From: Amborella trichopoda
Lineage: Eukaryota; Streptophyta; Magnoliopsida; Amborellales; Amborellaceae
Length of the DNA stretch: 64,000 nucleotides
Assembly (NCBI RefSeq): GCF_000471905.2
Contig: NW_006494916.1
Location: 3,479,280-3,543,279 of the forward strand
Direction of reading: 5' to 3'
The notes beneath the pieces are model-generated. The model did no database searches and had not been told where the DNA came from. It saw nothing but the letters and a program-made list of their open reading frames with translations. The position numbers and the translations under genes were made by a program. Positions 47,030-58,860 of the stretch are shown piece after piece (positions within the stretch are counted from its first letter, which is position 1; the number at the start of each line of letters is the position of its first letter).

Positions 47030-50000
47030 ATCTCTACCTTTATATCAAAATCACCTTCTCACCATGCCAACATCCATTTAATAGATTTATAACTTCTTCA
47101 TCTTTTATCAAATAAATTTCTTCATCATTCTTGTTGAAAAATAGGGTTGCCATCAAACTTTTCCACTCCGAACTTTGCATTCAAAACCTTTACCACCTAT
47201 TATACATCTTTTTTTACATACTTGTATCCCTAAGTCACATAAGGATAGAGTCAGTAACAACTTGGTCATGTCGATACCCAAGACAAAATAAGCCTAAAAT
47301 TGGGCAACTTCTGAAAAAGTACTGAAACAGATTCAAAAGGAATAAAAATGGTAGTTTGGGATGTCTAAAAAATGCTCACAAAGTTTCATCGCATTCCGAT
47401 AAGTTTTGATATGATCAGGAAGAAACTCGGTTCTCAAATCCAGTTCTTATCACGTTGAAAATGGACGTTATAACTATAGCCTTACTTTCAGGGATTCAAA
47501 ATAGTACCAGACTAGTGCCATTAGATCCAGAACATTAAAAAACATCCAGGGATCAAATTTGGGCTCTATCGAACTTTCTAAGATCATTCTGGGCCCAACT
47601 TACCATAAAAGGGTGGGTTTTACACTATTGAGGTGCAGCCTAGGTGAACTAGTTTCAAACTATGTTCCACCTCTTGGGATAATTTCTAATACTCATAACT
47701 CGTTCGTTTTGAGTCAAAACATGCTTAAATTCAAACACAAGCTAGGTCATGATGACCCGGTCGTTTTGACATATGACACATGTCATGACATGGCCCAAGA
47801 CGAGATAATTTCTAGAGATAAGATGAGCCCAAAGACATTAAAATCATAATTTTAAAAGAAGACATCTCATACTTCGTGAAGTCATAACTTGAGATTCGGG
47901 TGTCGGATCGTCACAAATATAGGTCTGTTGTGATCGTATTGCGAAGGGGTATAGTTTGGTAGAATTTTTGCACTCAATTGAAGGCTAGATAGCGTGAATT
48001 TCAACGTTAAAAATGACAAGATTTTTTGGTCGCCGGAATCACACTTTTTGGTGACTTCTCAAATTGGGGATATGCACAAACGGAAACCAAACTAGACAAA
48101 ATTTGGTGCAAAATGATCGTGACAATGTCCTCTTCAATTTATGATCATAATGAGGACTCGGAACATAACGAATCGCACCGGATTGGTGGTCGAAGTTTAT
48201 GGACTTGACCGGATTTTTGGTCATTCACTAAGAGTCTGTTTCAAGATGATTAAAGAGCGTCATGCGATAGATCAAGCATTGATTCTATGACTATCGATCG
48301 CCCGAATCACCGCCGCAAGTGTCCGAAAAAACTCCCAAAGTCTAGCAATGGCCAGAGGCCCCTCAGAGAGAGATGGTTTTGTCATTTGCTCAAAAGATCT
48401 AAGGGGTATTTTGATCATTATGTCCAAAAACGGGATTTTACTTTAATTCCGTTTGATTGTATTTTTTTACAATTTGGGTACTTTTTTAGCATTCCACCCT
48501 TGTTTAGTGGTTGCTCTATATAAGGAAACCTAAGTCATTTGTAAAAGGGCTTGATCATTAGTGAATGAAATTGAAGTATTAAGCTCGTGTCATTCAGCTT
48601 CTTACTCACTCTTTAAAAAAAGTGGTGAGGAGAGAAAAAACTTTGATAGAGAGAGAAACTACCCCTAGCCTACACCATAGTCCATAATCTCTAGCTTACA
48701 CCCTAGCCTACGCCATACACCCTAGTCCAAACCATGGCCCATGCAACCTTAACCTATGGTTAGCCTCTCTATCTCTCTCTCATGTGCAAGCAAAGCGGTC
48801 AAAGGTAGTGCACCTAGGCTAGGTCACACCCCAAGGCCACTCTCACTTCTCTTTCCCCACCCTTTCCTTCTTTATCTCTCTAATCTCTTCTTCCCTGCGC
48901 AGCAGCCCGGAGCCGCAGTCTCGGCAGCCCTATCTTTTATCCCTTCTCTCTCCTGCTTGTCTCTGCGTGCGCGTAAGCCCTAGAGTCGCCGTCTCTGTGG
49001 CCCCGTCTCTCTCTCTCTCGTCTTCGTGTGTACGCTCACCCCAGAGCCCTCATCTTTGTGGCCTCATCTCTCTCTCTCGTCTTGCAAGCTCACCACAGAG
49101 CCCCCGTCTCTTGTTCGTTTCCACATGCACGTTACCTCTGGAGCCACCGTCTCTATCGCCCTGTCTCTCTATCATATATGCGTACACGTGAACCTCGGAG
49201 CCACAATCCTTGTGGCCCTTTCTCTCTATCTCAGCGCCTCTATCTCGTTGCCGCTGTGCACGGAGCCTCTCTACATCTCTTGTTCGTCTCCCCACACATA
49301 GAGTCGCTCTACATCTCTTGTTCATCTCCCCACACACGAAGCCGCTATAACATGTGCCCTTTGTCCCTTCTACTTCTTCTTCGCTGCGTACGAGCTCCCC
49401 AATTGTGCGCAGCTTCAGTAACTTGCGGCTCTATCTTTCAGCCATTTCCCACCCTCTTGTCCCCTTTGAACTTACACCCGTGTTCACACCTTTGCGCAGA
49501 TACGGTTCTGCCTTACATCTTCACTAATCCCCCTTTTTTGTATATCGACAGTATCCTTCTCTCTGTCGTACACTCGACTTGGTACTTCTTAGATTCATTT
49601 TAAGAGTTTGAATACTCAGATTGTCACTCTAACTTCCTCTTCGTACCATCGAGTTGAGTTGCGAGAAATATAAACGCTCTCGCCAGTACTCACTCGGGTG
49701 GAGTCATCTTGAGTCGGTAGTCAAGAGAGTTTAGATTCTTTTAGTTGCTCTAATTGCCAAGTTTTGTACTGTTTGAGAGGATAAAATGGCATTTGTCATC
49801 CCTTCTTCTTTGTTCTTCTTTGGCCAAGCAAACCCCCACTCAAGTGGACCATTATAGAGGAGTGCCATTTGAATTCGTATTGCAAGTTTCAAGGGAAAAG
49901 AACAAAATGATGTGTTGAAGTTTGATGAGACTTCGTGTCCAAACCATGCTGGCATACAGTCGGAGGGCTACGTTATTGTTCTAAGAGGGCGACTACCCGA

Positions 50001-50222
50001 GCGTATCCTCAAACCCCCAAATGATGAGATAGATGCCTAAACGCATCCTTGTCGATAAAAATCTCTCTCATTGTTAATTCTTATCTGCATTAAGAAGAGT
50101 ACACGTGCATGCCTTAAAACACCAAAGTATGTGGGATCTTCGCAGTTGTTTGAGAAAGGGTTTTCTTCTTTCTTCCATCAAGAAAACCAAGCCTCGACCA
50201 CCGCCATGCCGACAACCCCAAA
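47030..50222. other. DNA between the two copia LTR copies
   Basis: 47030-47200 matches 51037-51205, the presumed 3' internal end of the element. The remainder has no recognisable copia gag or pol. It contains LTR-like sequence with a plus-strand TATA-like ctctatataagga near 48512, and the CT-rich repeat block at 48900-49340. I infer nested insertions or large deletions. Confidence 0.5.
48900..49340. repeat. Degenerate ~60-bp CT-rich repeat
   Basis: Units contain ggagccnnngtctctgtggccc-type words followed by gtctctctctctctc and a variable cgtnnacgct-type stretch. Periods are about 55-70 bases. The long plus-strand frame at 49028-49603 is produced by this composition. Confidence 0.7.
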
Positions 50223-50238
50223 CCATGCTCTGATACCA
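50223..50238 (-). other. Copia primer-binding site (tRNA-Met type)
   Basis: On the minus strand the sequence is TGGTATCAGAGCATGG, the usual initiator-Met PBS of plant copia elements, seven bases from the end of the LTR at 50246. Confidence 0.85.
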
Positions 50239-50245
50239 CTAGTTA

Positions 50246-51036
50246 TGCATAGAAGTTCTAAATCCAATGGGTTGATTTTTTACAAATAAAGTATGAGAAA
50301 AAAGAATTGGCAACAAACAAATAAAACAAGAAAAAAAAGAGAACCCAAATATTGACGTGGTTCACCCCAGAAGGCTTATATCCACGGGCATGACAAACTT
50401 AAATTCATTATACCAATGAAAGTTACATCAAAGATTTTGGGATAAGAGTTTCCTTTCTAACCCTCGACAAAACCCAGTCGAGCAAACCTTTTTAAGCCAC
50501 TCTCCGGCCAACACCACATGTCGTTCTTTCTTCTCCTTACTTCTGATAACCAATACTGACAACACCAGATGGACACATGAGAGCAATAACGAATTGACTT
50601 TCTCTCTAACTAAAATGGGAAACTATCCAAAATCTATATAGGAACAACTTCTCTACAAGAAACCAGACTCTCAATCTACAGAACCCTACAGAAGGCACAT
50701 CGTAGTGTTTGCTTTCTTCAAAAGGAGGTCATGCCTTTCATGTATAGGAGGCCCTTGCCTCTCTCTTTAGAAGAAGCCACATTTCCCATATGGTGACCCA
50801 ACTATGGAACGCATCTTCTTTCATCTTTAATCACATATATATAAGGCTAGGAATCCACAGTAAATAGGAAACTTCCTACAGATGTTACATATATCTAAAA
50901 AACCAAGAGATATATCTAAGATTCATAATCTTTTTTAATTTCTATTTCCTTTAAGAAACTTATCAATATCAATCTCAACCCTACATAATATGGGATTTCT
51001 AGATGTGGGTGATTTTGGATATCACCATATATAACA
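50246..51036 (-). mobile_element. Ty1/copia LTR, copy B
   Basis: Collinear with copy A (46256-47029), about 791 bp, with the minus-strand end tgcatagaag (plus) next to the PBS. Beyond its start (51037-51205) lies the same sequence that precedes copy A, so it is flanked both by a 5'-type signal (PBS) and by a 3'-internal-type signal. Confidence 0.8.
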
Positions 51037-52433
51037 ATCTCCACCTTAATACTAAAATCACTGCTCACCATGCCAACGACCATTGAATAGCTTTCTAAAT
51101 TCTTCATCTTTTATCAAATAAAATTTTTCATCATTCTTGCTGAAAACTAGCATTTTCCATCATACTTATCTACCTTGAACTTTGCATTCGAAACCTTTAC
51201 CGCCATGGTACTTGAACCACTCACACCCACTTTAACCCATCTATAAAACTAGACCCTCACAAGTCCCCACAACACTCAGATAAGGCTAAAGGCACTTGTA
51301 ACTCGAGGTATGCCAAGAGAGTAATCAAGATCGCCAAACCGGGAGCAACTTAGGAAAAAGAATGTTATGGCACCACTCTCAGTAGCGCCAGCGCATCTCC
51401 CATCGATGACAGAAGGCAAACACAACGCAACATACAGAAAACGACCCAAAAGGAGAGTGAAGGGTCTAGCACCACTACCAATGGCCACACTAGTTTAGCC
51501 TCAAAACGACGGTGGTCAGCAAAACTGACATAAAGTCCAGTAATGATGCTTGATAGTACATACTAACACATGTCAGGCCATACTGACGTGATCTCTAACG
51601 ACGGTATGAACTTACATGTTGAGTTTTGGTGGACTAGAATTGTCCCATCTAAAAGTACGGTGCGTTGGAATAACCGTCAAAAGCCATCACCACTCAAAAT
51701 GGCACTGAAGGAAGACCAAGTAGCGCCTAACCTTGATCAGAGGCACCAGAACATGACATGTCGCACTTTTGAAAATGGAGCAGTTCCAAGTGGCGTCGAT
51801 GCCATTAACAAGGGCACCGAACCTCTTACACACGGCCCACAAAGTTGTACCCAATCCCACCACATGTCAAGAAAGCATTTACTGCGATATTTATTACTGG
51901 AGGCGGCAATTAATGTTGATTCAGATTGACCCAGCGCTAGAGTCAGTGGTGTCGAAGACATTCGGACTAGCACTGTGGAATGGATGGTCAAGATAAACCC
52001 TAGAAACGATCCAATAGTTGTTTTTAGGCTAATTTGGCTATATATAGGCCTCTCGACCTTACGTTTAGAGATAGAATTATTGCACATATGCGTGTAAGCT
52101 CTGTTGAACTAAACTTAAGCCAAAGAGAGAAGTTTCGCATATAGTCGTGTAAGTTTTGTCAAACCAAACTTAAGCCAAAGGCGAACTTCTGCACATTAAA
52201 AGCTCGGTCGAATCGATCCTAAGCAAAAGACCGAATTCTCGAAGATCGAGTGTTCAAACCTCAAAGCTACACTTTATATTGAAGGCGACCTGGATAATCA
52301 GACCTTTTGAGTCCTCTTCCTCCTATATTCACTTTGCCTCATCCAAATCCCAAAAGATCGGGATTGACCGTGTAAATACTTAATCTGAATCGGTGCCAAC
52401 TCTGGGTGCCGGGCTTGGGGGCTCGACCTAAAG
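51037..52433. other. Copia internal end, then LTR-like DNA on the plus strand
   Basis: 51037-51205 is the copia 3' internal end (see copy B). A TATA-like ctatatataggcc lies near 52037, followed by three loose repeats of cttaagccaaag with cgtgtaagctctgt-type words. 52311-52408 aligns with the minus-strand leader block at 8168-8071 and contains tcggtgccaactctgg. I read this as the R-U5-leader of an LTR element. No pol was found. Confidence 0.45.
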
Positions 52434-55085
52434 TGGTTAGGTGCCTCGATCTCGCCCTCCAGATCTAGGTGATCTAGTGGCACATGTCTCGTGTCTCTGG
52501 TGGACTCGAGACTTGAGATCGCTCTCTCGAAACCTTCCTCGGGGGCAAGGGCAAGTATACCAACCAATGATAGAGGAATTTTAGGTAGGTTCGGGATTTA
52601 CTCGAGCTGGCTCATGTGGACGCCCTCTTAGATTACAAAGAAGGCCCCCCAGCTGCTGGAGCTAGTTTGGAATCACCTCCCTTGACTTGTAATCCTCATG
52701 TTTTTTGCACGACACTTCTATGGTTAATTTGTAAGACAAGTGGGTCAAAAACGACCCACCTTTGTCTTAGCGCAATGCACATTCATGGGATAAAGTAATT
52801 AAGGGCAAGGTTAGACGAAAGGTAGAAAGGAGAAGAGAACTTGATAGAAGGCCGAGACTAGCATGACTACAAGAAGTTGCCAACTCGGAGTGGTAGCAAG
52901 ACGAGCATTATTCAAAGACCAGCACGGCGACAATACTACTCGGAACCGAGGTCAACGCGGCAGTGCTAATCTAAGCCCACCTTTAGTCAAGTGAGAAGAG
53001 AAAGAGGTGGAGAGAAAAGAACGAGACAGCGAAGAGAAGGGGAAAGCCAAACGTCGATAGACAACGTAGTGGGGCAATGCAAGGAGGCAACGCATCCCTT
53101 GTGGACGGTGCTAGCTCTTGATAAGGTACACGGCGATGGTTTCTCCTAGGTCGCACGACAATAGGCATGGGATGCAGCGGGAATGGCGATAGGCACCGAA
53201 CGCACAGAGGAATCTCGCGGATGGCAATGGGTGTTGTCAGGGCCTCTAATGGGCGGCCATAGGTATCACTGTCTACATTAGATCGCGGCAGAGGAAGACT
53301 CCTGCAGGCGGTAACACACTTCGCCGTCATGGTTCTTAACCAAGATGCCACAGCTACGTCTGTGGGCGGCGAGCGTCGTGTACAAACTTCAATGAGAGAA
53401 AGAGTCAAACGAGAAGCAGGGGAGGAAGACTCACGCATGGTGCTGCCATCGCCATGCTCGACCAATGAGACCAAGGGCGAGGCATGCATGGCACTACCCC
53501 TGTCGTGCATGACCTTCGTGAGGGACTCAAACGAAGAAGAAGGAGAGAGGGGNNNNNNNNNNNNNNNNNNNNNNNNNNNNNNNNNNNNNNNNNNNNNNNN
53601 NNNNNNNNNNNNNNNNNNNNNNNNNNNNNNNNNNNNNNNNNNNNNNNNNNNNNNNNNNNNNNNNNNNNNNNNNNNNNNNNNNNNNNNNNNNNNNNNNNNN
53701 NNNNNNNNNNNNNNNNNNNNNNNNNNNNNAGGGGTACCGGTCGAAAGTTTCTCTCACCTCACACTCTTTCTCAAGTGTAACACCACAATTGTAAGAAAGA
53801 GAAACTTGTATTAAGTTAAAACTCTCTATTGTGTGTGTATGACGCCTTCATGGGTGGATGATCAAAAGTAATCCTAATTGCTGGAAATTAAGATTAAATT
53901 GATTTAAAAGAAATTAGAAAATAGGGTAAAAATGACAGATTTGCCCCTTTCTAACAAGTCGTGGAATTCCATGACAATCCCTGTGTTGCACTAGGACTTG
54001 CGTGTTCTTGCATGGCTGATCTGGGGTCACTCTGATGCTCGATTATCGTAAGATGATTGTTTTCTTGTAGGGCTCTGCATGACGATCGATTTGATATCAA
54101 CTTCGAGCCATGGATCATGTTTTTCGTGCACGATCATGTGACTTGAATTTTGAGTAGATCTTGAAACTTCAAATCGATAGTGTGTTTGTTCCTTGACGTT
54201 TTTCTGTGTTTTCTTCACTGAATCACACTGAGCATGCTGCTACGATCATGGAACACTAAACACAACTCGATTCCGTGGCCGAACGAAGATTTTGCAAGTT
54301 TGGAATTTTGACCGGAATCAAGGATTTCGGTGACGAAATTTACAGTCTGTTCGTCGTTTTCGTGTGCAAAATCCGACCGTTCATCAAGTACGGGGTTTGG
54401 GTCAAAGGTGGACCGAGACGTTACACCCACACTGGAATTGGTCTCGTATCGATGGAGCTCGCGAACGGCATGATTTTGCCGCTCGAGTGAGGCACGACGC
54501 TGCTGAATTTTCTGCAATTTCTTCACAGATCAGCAACTTGTTTCTAGCTTTTCTTCGTGCTCGGGTATCGTCAGGTGGCGTGCCATGTATTGAATCGCTC
54601 GTCCTGACTAGACAAACATGCTCACCAAATTTGAGTGCTCTCCGACTTGGGATGGCCGAGATATGAGCGTCGAAATTTAGAGGTCGTGATTGTCCCTTTA
54701 ATGGTGCAGTGTTGCAGGGTGGCCGCACGGGAATAGCGTGCAGCTCCTTCTATTTCACTCTTTCACCTATAACTTCTTCCTGGGGTGTCTATTTGGGTTG
54801 AAACTTGACCCCCGAAGGTTTTCAACCGTGCTGGATCCAACGTTGGTGGTCCCACAACAATTTGAGATGCTGAAAATGTAGGTCTCTAGTTATAGGGATA
54901 TATTTCAGGGTGCAAGAGGCCAATTCTACCGAAACTCTTCCTCAGTTTGTACTGCCTTAGACATATTGGAATGCAACGAAACTTAGCATGAGAGCTTTGA
55001 GAGACCTCATGAAGATCATGGACAGTTCTGGGGCTCTTCTGAGACTGTCCAAATTTCCACTATTTGGTAGGCCTTTATTGAGCAG
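52434..55085. repeat. Large dispersed repeat, copy 2
   Basis: Collinear with 2325-5345 in the same orientation, starting tggttaggtgcctcgatctcg. Shared landmarks are gagatcgctctctcg, accaatgatagaggaatt, a purine-rich middle, tttgcccc (about 53940), aacatgctc (about 54625) and cttctgagactgtcc (about 55035). The purine block is much shorter than in copy 1 and is broken by the gap. Open frames within it are not convincing. Confidence 0.6.
53553..53729. other. Assembly gap (N run)
   Basis: The stretch is 177 N, entered from a GA-rich stretch. Open frames running through it are artefacts. Confidence 0.98.
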
Positions 55086-55196
55086 GGGCCTCATGTTGAT
55101 GAAAAATACCTTCCAATAGCATGCCCGGTCAAATTTTTTACTTCGAGAGAATAGAGAAGTGCAATCATTCAAAAATTTTGAGGGATCTTTGTAGAG

Positions 55197-55880
55197 TCTG
55201 CACCCTCAAGAGACTATCTGTGGTTCTGGAGCATGGGGCATTTGTCAGGACCTCCTCGTACAGAACCAGGCCTTTTTGAAGGCTAAATTCTACGAACCTC
55301 TGGTCAGCACTGCTGCTACACCAGGTTTTCCTTTGATGTGTAGGGTATCCCTGTCGGTTCCGTCTAGCAGAGTTCAGTCGAGGGCTTCTAGCCCATCCGA
55401 AAATCTGATCCCTTGCTGGCTAGAGGGCTTTGGCAAGACGTACCCTGAATCCTGTGGCAACTCTGACCTTGTTAGTATCTTACCTTCGTGATGGTCCTTA
55501 GCATTTCTGGAGGGATCTTTTCGTCATTGTGCTCACCCTCAAGGACTCTCTGTGGTTCTGAAAAATGAGGCCTTTGTCAGAGACCTCCTCGTACAAAACC
55601 AGGCCTTTTTATGAAGGCCAAATGCTACGAACCTCTGGTTGGCACTGCTGCTACACCAGGTTTGCCTTTGATGTGTAGGGTATCCCTGTAGGTCTCGTCT
55701 AGCGAAGTCCAATTGGGGGCTTTTGGCCTGTCTTAAATTCTGGTCCCCTGCTGGATAGAGGGCTTTGGCGAGATGTACCTTGAATCTTGCAGCAACCCTA
55801 AGCTTGTCAGTCTCTTTCCTTTGTAATGGCCCTTAACATTTCTGGAGAGATCTTTTCGTCATCGTCCTCACCCTCAAGGA
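55197..55880. repeat. ~335-bp tandem repeat, 2 copies plus a partial third
   Basis: Units start caccctcaag with aggactctctgtggttctg, and contain acctcctcgtac, ggtatccctgt and tagagggctttggc. Starts lie near 55197, 55537 and 55864. Confidence 0.9.
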
Positions 55881-55889
55881 CTCTTGTTG

Positions 55890-56125
55890 TTGCTGAAATG
55901 GAGAGATCTTATAAGGCTCTCACTCCCTGATGAGCAGTTGAAACTAGGGAGACCTTGTGGGGCTCTCAGTCCCTGACGAGCCATGGAAACTCGGGAGACC
56001 TTGTGAGGCTTTCACTCCTTGATGAGCCATGGAAACTGGGGATATCTTGTCAGGCTCTCACTCCCTGACGAGCTGCGGAAACTGGGGAGATCTTATGAGG
56101 CTTTCACTTCCTGACGAGCCATGAT
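55890..56125. repeat. ~47-bp tandem repeat, 5 copies
   Basis: Units of type gagaccttgtgaggctttca then ctcctgatgagccatggaaactggg. Starts lie near 55902, 55949, 55996, 56041 and 56089. Confidence 0.92.
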
Positions 56126-56754
56126 TGCTAGGGAGTCGGCTAAGACCGTGGAAGTGTGTCAACCTGCTTTGTTGGTCCAAGCACCCTTTCATGGGTTTTC
56201 ACTTGAACAGGGGAAGTGGTGCCGTGGAGATGGCTTTCACCAACTTCCATTATTTTTAGGCTCTTTTACTCATGACTTTGTGATCATGTCCACCCTTTTC
56301 ATCTATTTTTCCTCACGGTGCCCTTTTGGGGTTCCATGCCTAAGTTTATTTTTCCCTGAAACTCTCTTACCCATGGTTTCGTGACCATGACCATCCATCA
56401 TTGTTACTCAGGGTGTTCCCTTGTTCAAGTGTACACCGTGCCCATTTTTTTGAGAGAAGGCATGTTTTAGGGTCATGCCTTTGAGACATATGCGAAGCCT
56501 TTTAACGTCATGCGGCCAAGACGTGCACTATCGTTTTAGGGTCATACAGCTGGACCGTAACGGTAAGGAGCAAGAGTCTGTGCCATAGAGTGAGTCTAGG
56601 GGTGACTTTGACTCACTTGGGAACGTAGCATGAAGTTGCCTGTAGAGAGTTGATTGAATGGTAGGTGAAAAGTGGTGACCCACTAGCTAGCGGCGAGATG
56701 TCTTGCCGCTTGGTGAGCACGGGTAATACTTTGGGGAATGAGATGAGAGATGGT
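56126..56754. other. Spacer between arrays, nothing coding
   Basis: The region carries a first, diverged copy of the ttttagggtcatgc words that form the later 35-bp array (about 56466-56560). Frames here are short and not supported. Confidence 0.55.
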
Positions 56755-57170
56755 GAAGATAGCCCACGCACATGAATGGGCCGGCTAGGGAAGATGTGTG
56801 TGGCGATGCACATAAAGGGTGTGAGCGCGTATGTAGACTCACTGGGGAGGCAATGGAAGTGGTGTAGGTGGCCTGCGCACAAGAATGGACTGGCTGGGGA
56901 AGACATGCGTGGTGATGCACATGAAGGGTGTGTGCGTGTACGTAGACTCATTGGGGAGGCAATGGAAGTGGTGTAGGTAGCCCGCGCACACGAATGGGCC
57001 GGCTATGGAAGACATGCGTGATGATGCACATGAAGGGTGTGTGCGCGTACATAAACTCACTGGAGAGAAAAAAGAGTGTATGCGCCCACCAATGGGCCAG
57101 TTATGGAAGACGTGCATGAAGATGCATGCAAAAAGGGAGGTGTGTGCATACATGGGGAGTCTTTAAGGTT
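56755..57170. repeat. ~109-bp tandem repeat, 3-3.5 copies
   Basis: Units carry gtagcccgcgcacacgaat, ggccggctatggaagacatg, atgcacatgaagggtgtgtg, gtagactcactggggaggca and atggaagtggtgtagg. Starts lie near 56760, 56869 and 56978. The overlapping minus-strand frames around here are artefacts of the repeats. Confidence 0.93.
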
Positions 57171-57179
57171 GTGCCTCCT

Positions 57180-58860
57180 AAACCTGGGCGAAGCGGTTTA
57201 ACGTCATGAGGCCAGGACGTGCACTATGGTTTAAGGTCATATAGCTTGGACCATGGTTACGCAGTTTAAAGTCATGCAACTGTGACCGTGCAGTTTAAGG
57301 TCGTGCAACTAGACCTCCGCTATAATTTATGGTCATATAGTTTGGACCGTGACTATGCAGTTTAAAGTCATGCAACTGGGACCGTGCAGTTTAAGGTCGT
57401 GCGACTAGACCTCCACTACAGTTTTATCGTCATGTAGTTTGGACCATGGCTATGCAGTTTAGGTTCATGCAGCATGGACCGTGTACGAGTCACCATGTAG
57501 TAGGGTTGCATGGGGGGTAGGTACGTGGCTAGCAATCGGACTCCCTGGGGATAAAGATAGTTAAGACTATCAAGGGGTAGTTGACGGGAAAGGCTTCATT
57601 GGGGATTAGGAGGGCTAGTGTGACTCCATGGGGATAATGATATCGGTGTGCATGGAACTCCAAGAGGCTAGGGCACGGATGAACCCCCGCATGGGTTGAA
57701 GGAAGGATGTCTCTAACTCTCTGGAGATGATGGGGTGAGTACGACCCTCACATGCATCTAACTCCGTTGTCTAGTTGGAGTTATGCATATGGACCATTTG
57801 GCGCACTACGCATTACAGTTTTAAGGCCTTGTAGCTCGGACCATGGCCGTGTAGTTTAAAGTCATACAGCTAAGACCATGTAGTTTGTGGTCGTGCAACT
57901 AGACCTCCGCTACAATTTAGGATCATATAGTTTGGAACGTGGTGCTAAGCCTTTTAATGTCATGCGGCTAGGACGTGCACTATGGTTTAAGGTCACACAG
58001 CTGGACCATGGTCGTAAGTTTAAAGTCATGTGACAAGGACTTTGCATTTTGAGGTCATGCAGCTTTGAGTCGTAAGACAAGGACTATGGCTATGCAGTTT
58101 AAGGTCATGCAGCACGGACCATGACGATGTAGTTTAAGGTCATGCAGCACAGACCATGGTGATGCAGTTTAAGGCCATGCAATACTAACCATGACGATGC
58201 AGTTTAAGGTCATGCAGCAAGGACCATGGCGATGGAGTTTAAGGTCATGCAGTGTGAACCATGACAATGCAGTTTAAGGTCATGCAGCACGGACCATGGT
58301 GATGCAGTTTAAGGTCATGCAGTGTGGACCATGGCGATGCAGTTTAAGGTCATGCAGTGCGAATCGTGGCGATGCAGTTTAGGGTCATGCAGCGCCGCCA
58401 TGACGATGAAATTTAAGGTCATGCAGCACAGACCATGGCGATGCAGTTTAAGGTCATGCAGCGCAAATCATGGTGATGCAGTTTAAAGTCATGCAGCGCA
58501 GACCATGACGATGGAGTTTAAGGTCATGCAGCACGGACCATGGTGATGCAGTTTACGGTTCTGCAACGCGAATCATGGCGATGTAGTTTAAGGTCATGCA
58601 TCATGGACCATGGCGATGCAATTTACTGTCATGCAGTGCGGACCATGGCAATGTAGTTTAAGGTCATGCAACGCGGACCATAGCGATGCATTTTAAGGTC
58701 ATGCAACGTGGACCATGACTATGCAATTTAAGGTCATGTAACGCAGACCATGACGATGCAGTTTAAGGTCATGCAGCGCGGACTATGGCGATGCAGTTTA
58801 GGGTCATGCAACGCGAACCATGGCGATGCAATTTAGGGTCATGCAGCGCGGACCATGGTG
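57180..58860. repeat. 35-bp tandem array (long, regular from about 58075)
   Basis: The unit is gatgcagtttaaggtcatgc followed by agcacggaccatggc, 35 bp. From 58075 to 58858 roughly 22 units run head to tail with scattered substitutions. 57180-58075 holds more diverged units broken by unrelated sequence (57490-57780). Words such as cgcggacc and gcgaatcg make it CpG-rich against its surroundings. Confidence 0.95.

Noticed and set aside
49028-49603. 191-codon plus-strand frame
   Set aside because: It arises from the CT-rich repeat and has no family signature.
53329-53814. Frames across the second N run
   Set aside because: They cross an assembly gap in GA-rich DNA and have no recognised domain.
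56613-57153. Overlapping 77-112-codon minus-strand frames rich in His, Ser and Pro
   Set aside because: All are made by the 109-bp repeat, and all three frames stay open because the unit is repeated.
57180-58860. CRISPR-like array
   Set aside because: Units are contiguous with no unique spacers, and the genome is eukaryotic.
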